Below, in pieces: positions 39,041-47,808 of a stretch of DNA of 64,000 nucleotides. The notes beneath the pieces were generated by a model, which was not told where the DNA came from, did no database searches, and worked only from the letters and a program-made list of their open reading frames with translations. The position numbers and the translations under genes are program-made. Numbering within the stretch: position 1 is the first letter of the stretch; the number at the start of each line of letters is the position of its first letter. Origin of the DNA: Companilactobacillus halodurans (lineage in GTDB: Bacteria > Bacillota > Bacilli > Lactobacillales > Lactobacillaceae); the NCBI RefSeq assembly GCF_009600985.1, contig NZ_VDFP01000012.1, forward strand, positions 17,298 to 81,297, given 5' to 3'.

Positions 39041-39225
39041 AAAAAAGCGTTCCGTCATATTAAAAAGATTAATACAACGGGACGCTTGCACGTGGTGCCA
39101 CCTGTCTTGTAGAATAACTCTACCACTCTTAGTTATAAGGTGACTGACCGTTCCCATTTCCTAAGACAAGGTCGATAACTTTTTCAGCCGTGAAGTTATT
39201 CTCTGAACCAACTTACTTGAATTAG
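39041..39225 (-). promoter_or_regulatory. T-box riboswitch of trpS (tRNA-Trp)
   Basis: On the minus strand: stem I base AGAATAACT/AGTTATTCT, a UGG triplet (39123-39125) in the specifier region, the T-box AGGTGGCACCACG (39091-39103), and a terminator pairing AAGCGTCCCGT with ACGGAACGCTT followed by seven T (39041-39087). The T-box bulge UGGC matches the G73 discriminator expected in tRNA-Trp, agreeing with the UGG specifier and the gene. Confidence 0.93.
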
Positions 39226-39312
39226 TACTCAAAAATGACTATGATTTAATGTACTCTAATTGCTATTAGCATAGTTAAAAAACGACAAATTGTCAACGAG
39301 AGGTAGTTTTTA

Positions 39313-41586
39313 ATGACGATTAATCAATCAAAAGCTGAAGAACAACAAAGAGTCGACTCAGTTGCTAAAAAAATCGATAAAAAAATCGATCGAGTTGACC
39401 AAAGCATTGCTCAAGCACACCAAGAAACAAATCGAATTGAACGTAATTACGGCGAAAACACTAAGGTCAATACTACTGAAGTCGATGACCAAATGGAAAC
39501 TAACGCTTCCGTTCAACAACAAAAACAATTGGTCTATTTGGCTGTTGAAAATGAAAATATTTTAAATTCTAATAAACTCAAGCTAGAAAATCTTCAAGGA
39601 TCGCCTTACTTTGGAAGAATCGATATCGTTGAAGATGGACAAAAAGATACTCTTTATATAGGAACTTCGACACTTCAAGATGACGATGGCGAATTCTTGA
39701 TTTACGATTGGCGAGCTCCTATTTCTGGGATTTACTACAATGGCGTCCTCGGAAAGGTTCACTATAAAACTCCTAATGGCACAGCTGAAGTTGATCTGCA
39801 GAAGAAACGTCAATTTCAAATCATCAACAATAAAATTAAAAATATGTTCGATACCAATGAAACTGTCGGCGATGAAATCTTGCAATCTGTCCTTGGCGAA
39901 TACAGCGACGAATATATGAAAAATATTGTTGCTACAATTCAGCATGAACAAAATACCATCATTCGTGACACCCGCTCCGATATCCTTCTGGTACAAGGAG
40001 TTGCCGGTTCCGGAAAGACTTCTGCTATCTTGCAACGTGTAGCATATTTGCTATATCACAGCCGTTCGACGATGACTGCTGACAACATCGTCTTATTCTC
40101 GCCTAATAAGCTTTTCAGCAATTATATTTCTGAAGTCCTACCAAGTTTAGGCGAGCGCAATATGCGTCAAGTCACGCTCAATGAATTTATTTCGTTGCGC
40201 TTAACTGGAGTCCAAGTTGAAACTTTATTCGAAAGTTACGAAAAAGATGAACGCAACCTGCCCGAAACGACCATCAAGATTCGTTTATACAAGGAAAGCG
40301 GTGCTTTCTTGGATAAATTGGAACAACTGGAAAATGACAATCCTAATCACACTTTGGACTTTGAGGATGTGATTTTTGAGGGCAAGCCTTTCTTTACTAA
40401 AGAAGAGATTTCCGATATTTATGACCATGTCAATCACGCCTATCACATTCCTGATCGTTTCTTAAGAACGAAGAATGCTTTAATCAAACGTCTTCAAAAA
40501 CGAATTCACGAAGACCGCAATGAGGATTGGGTCCAAGATGAAATCGATAATCTCTCTGATGAAGATTTCCAACAAATCATCACGGACCACAACATTGAAG
40601 AATCAACTAATCAACGTGAAATCATTGCTGAAGAATTTTTACGTGACCGTTATGCTCCAATTTACAACGCTTTAATCAACAATTATTTCTTCAATCCTTA
40701 TAAAGAATACTTATATCTATTGAATCAAATGGATCAAACTTTAGTTTCTGACAGTGTTTGGCAAACAATGATTGAATCAATCGATGACCAAATTGAAACT
40801 CACAAACTAAACTTGAGCGATTCAGTCGCAATCTTATATCTACGTGATTTAGTGACAGAGAGTGGCATCAATCATGCTATTCAACATATCTTTATCGATG
40901 AAGTTCAAGATTATACGATGGCTCAATTAAAATACATCGCTCACTCATTCCCTAATGCCAAAATGACTTTATTAGGTGATCGAGCTCAAGACGTTTTAAC
41001 TAGTTCTTATCGTCGAAACGATTTAGTCACTGAAGTTAATGAATTATTCAAGAATAAAAAGACTACAACGATTACCTTGAATCAAAGTTATCGTTCCACT
41101 GCGGAAATCACTAACTTTGCCAAAAAATTGTTGCCAAATGGCGAAGATGTTAAGGCCTTTTCCAGACAAGGCGAAGACCCAGTCATTAAAATATTCGATG
41201 ATGACGACTATTATGAAGGCCTAAAAGAGACAGCTAAGAAATTGAACCAAAAATATGAGACCGTAGCAATTTTGACCCGTAATGAATCACAAGCTGAACA
41301 AGTTTATACACACTTTAGCGATGAATCCATTGTGACGTTAGTCGATGCCGATTTCCGTTCTATTCCTAAGGGAATTTTAATTTTGCCAATTTACTTGGCC
41401 AAGGGACTGGAATTCGATGCAGTTGTTGCTCATGATGTTTCTAAGGAAAATTATCCTGATGAACGTAGTATCGATGTTTTATACACTATTTGCACACGGG
41501 CAATGCATGATTTGATTTTATGCGTTGATAAAGATATTTCACCTTTGTTGGCGGATGAATCTTCTCGTTTGATTAGCGAAAAATAA
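39313..41586 (+). CDS. helD: HelD-like RNA polymerase-recycling UvrD-family ATPase
   Basis: 757 residues. The N-terminal antiparallel coiled coil (about 1-110, Gln/Lys-rich) and the SF1 helicase core with Walker A VQGVAGSGKTS and motif II IFIDEVQDY fit HelD, which pulls stalled RNA polymerase off nucleic acid. Late motifs KGLEFDAVV and YTICTRAM are present. Start ATG with GAGAGG 8-9 nt before. The rpoE delta gene elsewhere in this window encodes its usual partner. A UvrD/Rep DNA helicase is the less likely alternative. Confidence 0.88.
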   Translation: MTINQSKAEEQQRVDSVAKKIDKKIDRVDQSIAQAHQETNRIERNYGENTKVNTTEVDDQMETNASVQQQKQLVYLAVENENILNSNKLKLENLQGSPYFGRIDIVEDGQKDTLYIGTSTLQDDDGEFLIYDWRAPISGIYYNGVLGKVHYKTPNGTAEVDLQKKRQFQIINNKIKNMFDTNETVGDEILQSVLGEYSDEYMKNIVATIQHEQNTIIRDTRSDILLVQGVAGSGKTSAILQRVAYLLYHSRSTMTADNIVLFSPNKLFSNYISEVLPSLGERNMRQVTLNEFISLRLTGVQVETLFESYEKDERNLPETTIKIRLYKESGAFLDKLEQLENDNPNHTLDFEDVIFEGKPFFTKEEISDIYDHVNHAYHIPDRFLRTKNALIKRLQKRIHEDRNEDWVQDEIDNLSDEDFQQIITDHNIEESTNQREIIAEEFLRDRYAPIYNALINNYFFNPYKEYLYLLNQMDQTLVSDSVWQTMIESIDDQIETHKLNLSDSVAILYLRDLVTESGINHAIQHIFIDEVQDYTMAQLKYIAHSFPNAKMTLLGDRAQDVLTSSYRRNDLVTEVNELFKNKKTTTITLNQSYRSTAEITNFAKKLLPNGEDVKAFSRQGEDPVIKIFDDDDYYEGLKETAKKLNQKYETVAILTRNESQAEQVYTHFSDESIVTLVDADFRSIPKGILILPIYLAKGLEFDAVVAHDVSKENYPDERSIDVLYTICTRAMHDLILCVDKDISPLLADESSRLISEK

Positions 41587-41593
41587 GTATTTT

Positions 41594-41653
41594 AAAAGAG
41601 TTCCAATGGTAACACCTTTTTTGTTGGGTGTTTCGATTGGGACTCTTTTTTTG
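41594..41653 (+). terminator. helD terminator
   Basis: A long imperfect stem of AAAGAGT.CCAAT..AACACC with its complement, loop of about nine bases, followed by seven T. Confidence 0.85.
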
Positions 41654-41700
41654 GGGTTTTATTTTCTGCTTTATTGCTTTTGCTTTTCTGCTTTATAGTG

Positions 41701-41826
41701 GAAACGAGTTACGATAGGGCAACCCATTGCGGCTAAGCCTATTTCACCAATCACTTGCAAAATACGCAAGCCATTTGTGAAATTGTCTTAGTCCTCGTGG
41801 GCTGAACGCCCTATCTCCACTCTCTG
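41701..41826 (+). repeat. Long palindromic repeat, copy 3 (first of tandem pair)
   Basis: GAAACGAGTT, outer arm GATAGGGC pairing with GCCCTATC, second arm AACCCA with TGGGCT, inner TATTTC/GAAATTG, core CTTGC/GCAAG, ending CACTCTCTG. Preceded by TTTATAGTG as in copies 2 and 5. Starts 115 bases after helD. Confidence 0.88.
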
Positions 41827-41832
41827 ATTTTT

Positions 41833-41952
41833 AAACGAGTTGCGCAAGCCAGACACTTCCGGTTAAGACTAATATCTCTGCTGCCTGCTTCGCAGCCAAC
41901 TGAGATATTTGCCTTAATCCTCGGTGTCTAAGCGGGCTTGCTCCACTCTCTA
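41833..41952 (+). repeat. Long palindromic repeat, copy 4 (second of tandem pair)
   Basis: AAACGAGTTGC, outer arm GCAAGCC with GGCTTGC, second arm AGACAC with GTGTCT. The inner stem is AATATCTC pairing with GAGATATT instead of the usual TATTTCAC/GTGAAATT, and the core is CTGC-TTC-GCAG. The right end CACTCTCTA includes the stop codon (TAG, minus strand) of the neighbouring membrane-protein gene. Confidence 0.88.
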
Positions 41953-42615
41953 TATTATAATAGTTCCCACAACTGCACTTACCATTCCTACAAAAATGGC
42001 TATCTTTTCATTCTTTGTGTACAAGTAAGTCAAGGCATAACACCAACCTAGAGCCATCATCATTAAGAATTGAATTAGTGATCCTGGTAAGCTGATTAAG
42101 CCTCCGACGATTCCACTTAAGATAATTCCCATTACTGCACTGTATGAGGAACTTTTTCTAAAGAAATAATTAAAGAAGAAGCCTGTTTGTACTAGTTGTT
42201 GTTGTACTGAGATTACTAACACGTTAGCTATCATATTGAAGACGAATACTTTTTGGTCTGAACTAATTACGTCATCATTTTCAAAACTTGGTATTTTACC
42301 AGTTACTTGCAAGTAGCTGACCATGATTCTCAATAAACATACCAAAATAATCATCAAACTAACTAATCCAGCATTTGATATCAAGGAATAAGCAAAGCCG
42401 TCTGCTGGGTCCGCAAAGGTTTTCTCTTCTCGATAATATTTTCTAATCATTAGAAATAAGGTAAAAATACCTACAACGAAGAAAGCTATAACTATCGGGA
42501 CATTCAATCCCTTTTGCGTTGCAGCATTGTTTTTTAACATTAGGGTAACGATAGAAAATACAATCCAAATTATATATCTAACAAAATCCGTACCTGGAGA
42601 TTCTCCTACGCGCAT
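41950..42615 (-). CDS. CPBP/CAAX-protease-like membrane protein with lost catalytic motif
   Basis: 221 residues, about six to seven helices. The C-terminal half follows the CPBP (Abi) pattern, but the EExxxR signature region reads VISVQQQLVQTGFFFNYFF, with Gln for Glu and no Arg, and the later His-bearing helix reads GGLISLPG. If correctly placed it is a pseudo-protease. Start ATG 42615 with GGAAGAG. Its TAG stop is provided by repeat copy 4. Alternatively it is an unrelated membrane protein. Confidence 0.5.
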   Translation of the reverse strand: MRVGESPGTDFVRYIIWIVFSIVTLMLKNNAATQKGLNVPIVIAFFVVGIFTLFLMIRKYYREEKTFADPADGFAYSLISNAGLVSLMIILVCLLRIMVSYLQVTGKIPSFENDDVISSDQKVFVFNMIANVLVISVQQQLVQTGFFFNYFFRKSSSYSAVMGIILSGIVGGLISLPGSLIQFLMMMALGWCYALTYLYTKNEKIAIFVGMVSAVVGTIII

Positions 42616-42726
42616 AATAAACTCTTCCAATCAATAATTTTACTTTGTCATTATATCATACGAGAATACTTCATTTTCATTCCGTTTTCCACTATTATTA
42701 ATAGAGTATTCGTGGAGGAATTATTA

Positions 42727-43800
42727 ATGAGTAAAAAACAACGCATCTTCTATTTAGATTTTATACGTGTTATTGCTATTCTCTTGGTTATTTTCATTCA
42801 TGCATCAGCCATTGACACGACTAAAAATATTGGTACTGGTCAATGGCAGATAACCAAAATTTTGAATTATTTTGCCCACATTAGTGTCCCGCTTTTCTTT
42901 ATGATTTCCGGAACGCTTCTGCTTAACAGTAAGAAGACGACTTCGCTTAGCTATACTTGGAAACAAAGGGTTCCGCGCGTTGTCATTCCTTTCGTGCTTT
43001 GGTCTGTTATTTCACCAATCGTCGTAGGAATCTATGTTCATTCATTATCGTTGCACAACGTTTTAACATCAGTTAAAAACATGCTTCACCAACCAACGTC
43101 GCCAACGCTTTGGTTCATGTATCCATTGATTGGAATCTATATTTTATCGCCAATTATCAAGACCTTTGTTCAAAATGCGACAACTGAAATGTTGCTGTAT
43201 GTAACTGGAATTTGGTTAGTCACTTGTTCATTGCTGCCGTCAATTGCAGTCATGTTGCCAAAAAATCTTGCAGCAATTTTACAGTTATCGCCCATCGCTA
43301 ATTTCTTCTTAGTCGGTGGCTTCACCGGTTACTTTATTCTGGGGTACGTGTTGACTAGACTGCACGCTGAAAAAACCAATAGTTGGTGGTTAATTCTAGT
43401 ATTCTTGATTTTTGGATTTGCCGGAAACTTTATCTCAGAAGCCGTTCCTCAAATTTTCGACGCCAATAATGGCTATTATGTGACCTCAATTTTCATCCCG
43501 ATAATGTCTGTTCCCGCCTTCATTTTGCTACAAAAATGGGGCAGCACTATTAGAAATAATTTCACGGTTAAAACTTTTGAATTCCTATCACCCTTGGTAT
43601 TTGGAGTTTACTTGATTCATAACCTTTTGATTTTGTACATTGAGCCATTTTTCATGAGTCATTTACCAATTCAAGGCATTATTGCAACGTTTATTCGTTA
43701 CTTTGCTATTTTGATATTATCAATCTTTATCATCTGGATATTGAATTTAATACCTGGCTTAAATTACTTATTAACAGGAAATTCGCATAAGAGAAAGTAA
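42727..43800 (+). CDS. Acyltransferase family 3 membrane protein (OafA/WecH-like)
   Basis: 357 residues with about ten helices; the N-terminus YLDFIRVIAILLVIFIHAS contains the catalytic-type His of this family, followed by SVPLFFMISG. Members O-acetylate envelope polysaccharides or peptidoglycan. GGAGG 8 nt before ATG 42727; the in-frame GTG upstream overlaps it. Monocistronic, ending at a shared terminator. Confidence 0.85.
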   Translation: MSKKQRIFYLDFIRVIAILLVIFIHASAIDTTKNIGTGQWQITKILNYFAHISVPLFFMISGTLLLNSKKTTSLSYTWKQRVPRVVIPFVLWSVISPIVVGIYVHSLSLHNVLTSVKNMLHQPTSPTLWFMYPLIGIYILSPIIKTFVQNATTEMLLYVTGIWLVTCSLLPSIAVMLPKNLAAILQLSPIANFFLVGGFTGYFILGYVLTRLHAEKTNSWWLILVFLIFGFAGNFISEAVPQIFDANNGYYVTSIFIPIMSVPAFILLQKWGSTIRNNFTVKTFEFLSPLVFGVYLIHNLLILYIEPFFMSHLPIQGIIATFIRYFAILILSIFIIWILNLIPGLNYLLTGNSHKRK

Positions 43801-43801
43801 A

Positions 43802-43846
43802 AAAAATAGAACAACTAATTCGTTTAAAATTAGTTGTTCTATTTTT
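43802..43846. terminator. Bidirectional terminator between the acyltransferase and the LPXTG gene
   Basis: AGAACAACTAATT and its complement make a 13-bp stem with A/T tails on both sides, between convergent genes. Confidence 0.9.
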
Positions 43847-43851
43847 TTAAA

Positions 43852-45732
43852 TTAATCTTCTTTTTTAGTAATTCGAGTAGCTTTCAAAATCAATCCAAAG
43901 GCTACCATGATAAATCCAACAATTGTAGCTAAGATTCCAGTTGTAGTACCTGTTTGTGGCAATGAACCAGTTTCATCATCAGAGTTGGAAGAAGATGGTG
44001 TTTGCGATTCATCCTTATTATTGCCAACAACTCCTGGTAGAAGTCCCGCTTCCAAATCTGGATTTGTTCCTTCTGAACTGCCATTAGTAATTACATCGCC
44101 ATTACTATCTTCTGAACCAGAATTATCTTCTGAATTGTTATCTTCAGTACCAGTGCTGTCTTCAGAATCTTCATCAGTACCTTCATTTTCGTTACTATCA
44201 TTTTCGTCTTCATCGCCAGCGTTAGGATCTTCGCCTTCTGAACCACTGTCAACTTCAATTAAATCACCAGTATCTGGGTCAATGTCTTCTTCGACTTCTT
44301 CTTCGTCAGGATTCTCGATATTGTCGCCATCATTTTCATCTTCACCGGGTTGATCGGGTACTTCACCGGGGATTTGAACTGGCTTTTCAAATTCAGTTTC
44401 AACGTTTGAATCATCTTGGAAATCCCATCTGTGAGTTTCAGCGTTGATGTTAACTTTATCGGCAACGATATTACCATCTAAGTTTTGGTTAACTGTTACA
44501 GTAGCTTTTGGAGCCAAAACGCTGCCTTGGAATGGACGATCAATGATAACTGTTCCATCGTACAAGTTGTCGCTAGCTTCACTATTGTAAAAGTTCCAGA
44601 GCAAGTGATTATCATCGAAGAACTCAGTTTCTTTGTTAGGACGTTCTTCGTTATCGACACCAGTACCATCGTTATAAATCAATTTGATCTGTGATGTGAC
44701 ATCATAAGGGTCATCACACTTGGTATCAACGTTGATGATGATATTAGTCCCACCAGAATCTTTTGAAAGTCCAGCAATTGTCAAAGGAGTTCCTGAAGTC
44801 AAAACGTCACGGTCAAGATTAATAACAATTTGGTTATTAGCATTAGGTTCATAATCTTCCAAATTGATTACACGTTGGTTTTGGTCAGGAAAATCGCTAT
44901 TGGTGATACTTACTTGAGGGGCTTGATTTGATAAGGAATTAGATTTTCCTTCAAGAAAATTAAAGTATTCATCAAAATCGATGTACTTATTGCCATTCTT
45001 ATCTTGGTAAGTTTCACCTTTAGTCAAATGATCAATATTTGTTCCATCAACATTGGTCCGATCAGGATTAGAAACATCTACATTATTATTTTCACCAAAA
45101 ACAACTTTGTTAGTTCTATTTTCACTCTTATTAACAAAGGAACTACTTGCAATATTATTATGATTTTGAACATATGATATATCTTTTTCAACATGTCCTT
45201 CATGAATGTTAGTTCCGAAATTAACATTACCATTTAGAGTACCAACAGCAATATTACCATTCGTATGAGCATTCAAGGTTGCTTCATTAGCAAAGATATG
45301 GAAGTTTGAAGCATAGCCAAGTTGATTTGAATCCTCATTTGAAAAATCATCACTGACATTGCCGCCATCTTGAACATCGTTGTTAACTGACTGCGTTACA
45401 GCACCGTTTTGTGCTGCACTGCTTTGTGTCGTAGCACTTTGTGCTGATCTAGTTTGAAGCAAACTATTTTGAGTTGTACCATCTTGTTTCGTATTATTTT
45501 GGGTTGCATTATTTTGATTGGCATCATTATAAGTAGAACTGCTTTGAGTTGAAGCAGCGTTACTTATTGCAGTGCCATTAGTTCCCGTCGAAACTGCATT
45601 CGTCGTATTACTATTGACAGTGTTTTCCTGTGTAGTATCAGCTTGGACGGTGGTGCTACTCATCCCCATCAAAACTGCAGCACTCACAGCAACACATGAT
45701 AAAGCCCATTCTTTTCCCTTTTTCATAAACAT
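43852..45732 (-). CDS. LPXTG-anchored surface protein with choice-of-anchor-A domain
   Basis: 626 residues. N-terminal signal (KKGKEWALSCVAVSAAVLMG..VQAD, a short KxGKxW-like form); a Thr/Gln/Asn/Ser-rich low-complexity stretch to about 125; a beta-rich domain to about 445 whose end GSVLAPKATVTVNQNLDGN..HRWDF is the choice-of-anchor-A signature; an Asp/Glu/Ser/Asn-rich stalk about 450-570; then LPQTG, hydrophobic helix and KKED tail for sortase. Such proteins mediate adhesion or co-aggregation. The low-complexity parts are likely to vary between strains. Confidence 0.9.
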   Translation of the reverse strand: MFMKKGKEWALSCVAVSAAVLMGMSSTTVQADTTQENTVNSNTTNAVSTGTNGTAISNAASTQSSSTYNDANQNNATQNNTKQDGTTQNSLLQTRSAQSATTQSSAAQNGAVTQSVNNDVQDGGNVSDDFSNEDSNQLGYASNFHIFANEATLNAHTNGNIAVGTLNGNVNFGTNIHEGHVEKDISYVQNHNNIASSSFVNKSENRTNKVVFGENNNVDVSNPDRTNVDGTNIDHLTKGETYQDKNGNKYIDFDEYFNFLEGKSNSLSNQAPQVSITNSDFPDQNQRVINLEDYEPNANNQIVINLDRDVLTSGTPLTIAGLSKDSGGTNIIINVDTKCDDPYDVTSQIKLIYNDGTGVDNEERPNKETEFFDDNHLLWNFYNSEASDNLYDGTVIIDRPFQGSVLAPKATVTVNQNLDGNIVADKVNINAETHRWDFQDDSNVETEFEKPVQIPGEVPDQPGEDENDGDNIENPDEEEVEEDIDPDTGDLIEVDSGSEGEDPNAGDEDENDSNENEGTDEDSEDSTGTEDNNSEDNSGSEDSNGDVITNGSSEGTNPDLEAGLLPGVVGNNKDESQTPSSSNSDDETGSLPQTGTTTGILATIVGFIMVAFGLILKATRITKKED

Positions 45733-45919
45733 AATTAACCAAATCTCCCTCTTCGATCTAGAATAATTATTATCTAGTTATAAATCAGGTAATAATATTA
45801 TTTATGAAAATTATTACGCTGAATAATTTTAATGTCAAATTACATTTTTATTAATAAATTGTTAGCAAATAGTAAATAAATAAGTTTGTCAGGATACTAA
45901 TAATAGGAAAATTGACGAA

Positions 45920-45953
45920 AAAAAACATGGCAATTCCAATTGGATTACCATGT
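45920..45953 (-). terminator. Terminator of the DegV gene
   Basis: ACATGGTAATCC and its near-complement form a hairpin followed by eight T on the minus strand. Confidence 0.8.
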
Positions 45954-45985
45954 CTTTTGAATTTTATAAAATAATATCTGAATAA

Positions 45986-46855
45986 TTAATTACGAGGTTG
46001 TTTACCCATGGCAAAAGCTGCCACACAACCAAAACCTGTATGACTCGAAATTGTCATACCAATAGGATAAACTTGAATATCTGCTTCTGAAAATTTAGCT
46101 AAAATAGCCTTTTTGACGATTTCTGCGGCCTCATAATCACCACTAGTCGTGATAATAATAGGTTGATAAGGATCGTCTTTTAAATCTTTACAAATTTTCT
46201 CTGCTAATTCCAATAGTGACTTTTTACGGGTCCTAGTCTTAGAAACCAGTCTCAATTTTCCAGCTGGGTCAACATCAAGAATCGGCTTAACTTTCAAGAT
46301 GGTTCCTAAGGCTGCTGACGTCCTAGAAATTCTGCCACCGTGATAGAGATAATTTAAGTTATCGACAGTAAACCATTGTTGCAAACTCAATTTGTTCTGA
46401 TCGAACCATTTTACTAACTTGTCGAGACTTGCTCCTGACTTTTGCAACCTGATAGCTGCCAAAACTAATTGGCCTTCGCCACCACTGGCTGCTAAGGTAT
46501 CGATAATTCTAATATCAGCTTTTGGATAAGTCTCCAACAGCATCTCTTTAGCCTGAATTGCACTAGACATCGAACCACTTAATCCTCCGGAAAAGCCAAT
46601 GTAAACAATTGGAGTCTTGGCTTTCACGTAAGGTTCAAAAAATTCATAATATTCGCCAACATTGACTTGAGTCGTCGTTGGCAAAACGCCAGCTTTAATT
46701 TGTTTATAAAAATCATTGATATCATAACTTTTACCCAAATCATTAATAAGTTCCTGATCATTTACTTTGATATGGAAACTAATCGCTTTAACGTCGCTAT
46801 CTTCTAAAGTAGCCAAAGGTAAATCACACTCTGAATCGGTTAATATTTGATACAT
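45986..46855 (-). CDS. DegV family fatty-acid-binding protein
   Basis: 289 residues. N-terminal ILTDSECDLP, central TTTQVNVGEYYEFFEP, IGFSGGLSGSMSSA, and VDNLNYLYHGGRIS are all DegV motifs. Such proteins (FakB type) bind a fatty acid and present it to the FakA kinase. No fakA nearby. GGAGG before ATG. Confidence 0.92.
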   Translation of the reverse strand: MYQILTDSECDLPLATLEDSDVKAISFHIKVNDQELINDLGKSYDINDFYKQIKAGVLPTTTQVNVGEYYEFFEPYVKAKTPIVYIGFSGGLSGSMSSAIQAKEMLLETYPKADIRIIDTLAASGGEGQLVLAAIRLQKSGASLDKLVKWFDQNKLSLQQWFTVDNLNYLYHGGRISRTSAALGTILKVKPILDVDPAGKLRLVSKTRTRKKSLLELAEKICKDLKDDPYQPIIITTSGDYEAAEIVKKAILAKFSEADIQVYPIGMTISSHTGFGCVAAFAMGKQPRN

Positions 46856-46992
46856 AATTACCTCCTAGTATTAATCCGGGCGATGAAAATGAAATACTGC
46901 CTAATAATACCATTTATTTTAGTTATGTAAACTTGACTAGCTAGTTTTTAAAACTATGTATTTTTGAGATAATATTTTTTATAAATTTGTAT

Positions 46993-47030
46993 AAAAAAAC
47001 GGTTGAGAGTCTAAAAAGTGACTCTCAACC
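46993..47030 (-). terminator. Terminator of tRNA-Thr
   Basis: A perfect 10-bp stem GGTTGAGAGT/ACTCTCAACC, loop of 10, followed by seven T on the minus strand. Confidence 0.9.
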
Positions 47031-47038
47031 GCCATTTC

Positions 47039-47112
47039 AGCCGACTGTCGGATTTGAACCGACGACCTTCACCTTACCATGGTGACGCTCTACCTATCTG
47101 AGCTAAGACGGC
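47039..47112 (-). tRNA. tRNA-Thr (anticodon GGU)
   Basis: The cloverleaf is complete: D stem GCTC/GAGC, anticodon stem TCACC/GGTGA with loop ATGGTAA (anticodon GGT), T stem GTCGG/CCGAC with TTCAAAT. Discriminator is T, CCA is not encoded. The acceptor stem GCCGTCT/AGTCGGC has one U-U mismatch at 5-68, where A-U would be expected. Confidence 0.93.
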
Positions 47113-47167
47113 AAGACATCTTCTACACTATTTTAGCAAATTTAATAGTAGCAGAAAATGCTTTTAC

Positions 47168-47689
47168 CTAAAATGCCTCAATTATTTCAGCTATTCCGGT
47201 TGCAAAGAAGAAAAAGGCCAGCATAAAGACAATGAAACCTCCTGCAAGAACGGGATTAAATAATAAAATAAATCCAAATAACAAATTCAAGAACGCTACG
47301 ATAACAATTAGAATATAGTATTTTCTACCAAAGAAATGATACAGACGCGAAGTGAATATTTGGAATATCGCATCCAGTAAAAACCAAATGGCAAACATAT
47401 ACACAATTACGGTAATTCCCACACTAATATGGGAAATAAAAATAATTCCAATAATAATATTTACAATAGCAAAAAAAATTGTCCAACCGCTGCGGACTCC
47501 TAAATATTTAGTCATTTGCGATCCCAGCCAAAGTTGATAAATTCCTCTTAAAATGACTAATCCCCCAAAGATCACTGCAATTGTCGACAAACTATTCAGT
47601 GGATACCACAACACTAAATAACCGGCGTATAACGACACTAGTCCGATGATGAATCCAAACCAATCGAAATGACGTCTTGGTTCACTCAT
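47168..47689 (-). CDS. HdeD/DUF308 family membrane protein
   Basis: 173 residues with six helices arranged as three repeated pairs, the DUF308/HdeD pattern (GLVSLYAGYLVLWYPL, NIIIGIIFI, NLLFGFILLFNPV). HdeD is linked with acid resistance in enterobacteria; role here unproven. Start 47689 is five bases after GGGGGAG. Divergent from the DtxR-type regulator. Confidence 0.82.
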   Translation of the reverse strand: MSEPRRHFDWFGFIIGLVSLYAGYLVLWYPLNSLSTIAVIFGGLVILRGIYQLWLGSQMTKYLGVRSGWTIFFAIVNIIIGIIFISHISVGITVIVYMFAIWFLLDAIFQIFTSRLYHFFGRKYYILIVIVAFLNLLFGFILLFNPVLAGGFIVFMLAFFFFATGIAEIIEAF

Positions 47690-47734
47690 AACGACTCCCC
47701 CTTTTTTAATATAAAATAATTTTAACATTTTAAA

Positions 47735-47787
47735 TTATCAAAGTTGTAAGATATGCGCTATAATATATAAGCTAATAATATTATTAG
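47735..47787 (+). promoter_or_regulatory. Promoter and candidate operator of the DtxR-type regulator
   Basis: TATAAT (47759-47764) with a weak TTATCA 18 nt before it. Eight bases downstream is a perfect 16-bp palindrome CTAATAATATTATTAG (47772-47787), covering the likely transcription start. Placement suits autorepression by the downstream regulator. Confidence 0.5.
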
Positions 47788-47808
47788 GTTAAACGAAAGG
47801 TTGTAAAA

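Noticed and set aside
43907..44353. 148-codon plus-strand frame opposite the LPXTG gene
   Set aside because: Antisense shadow of the acidic stalk repeats; the minus-strand product has signal, domain and LPQTG.
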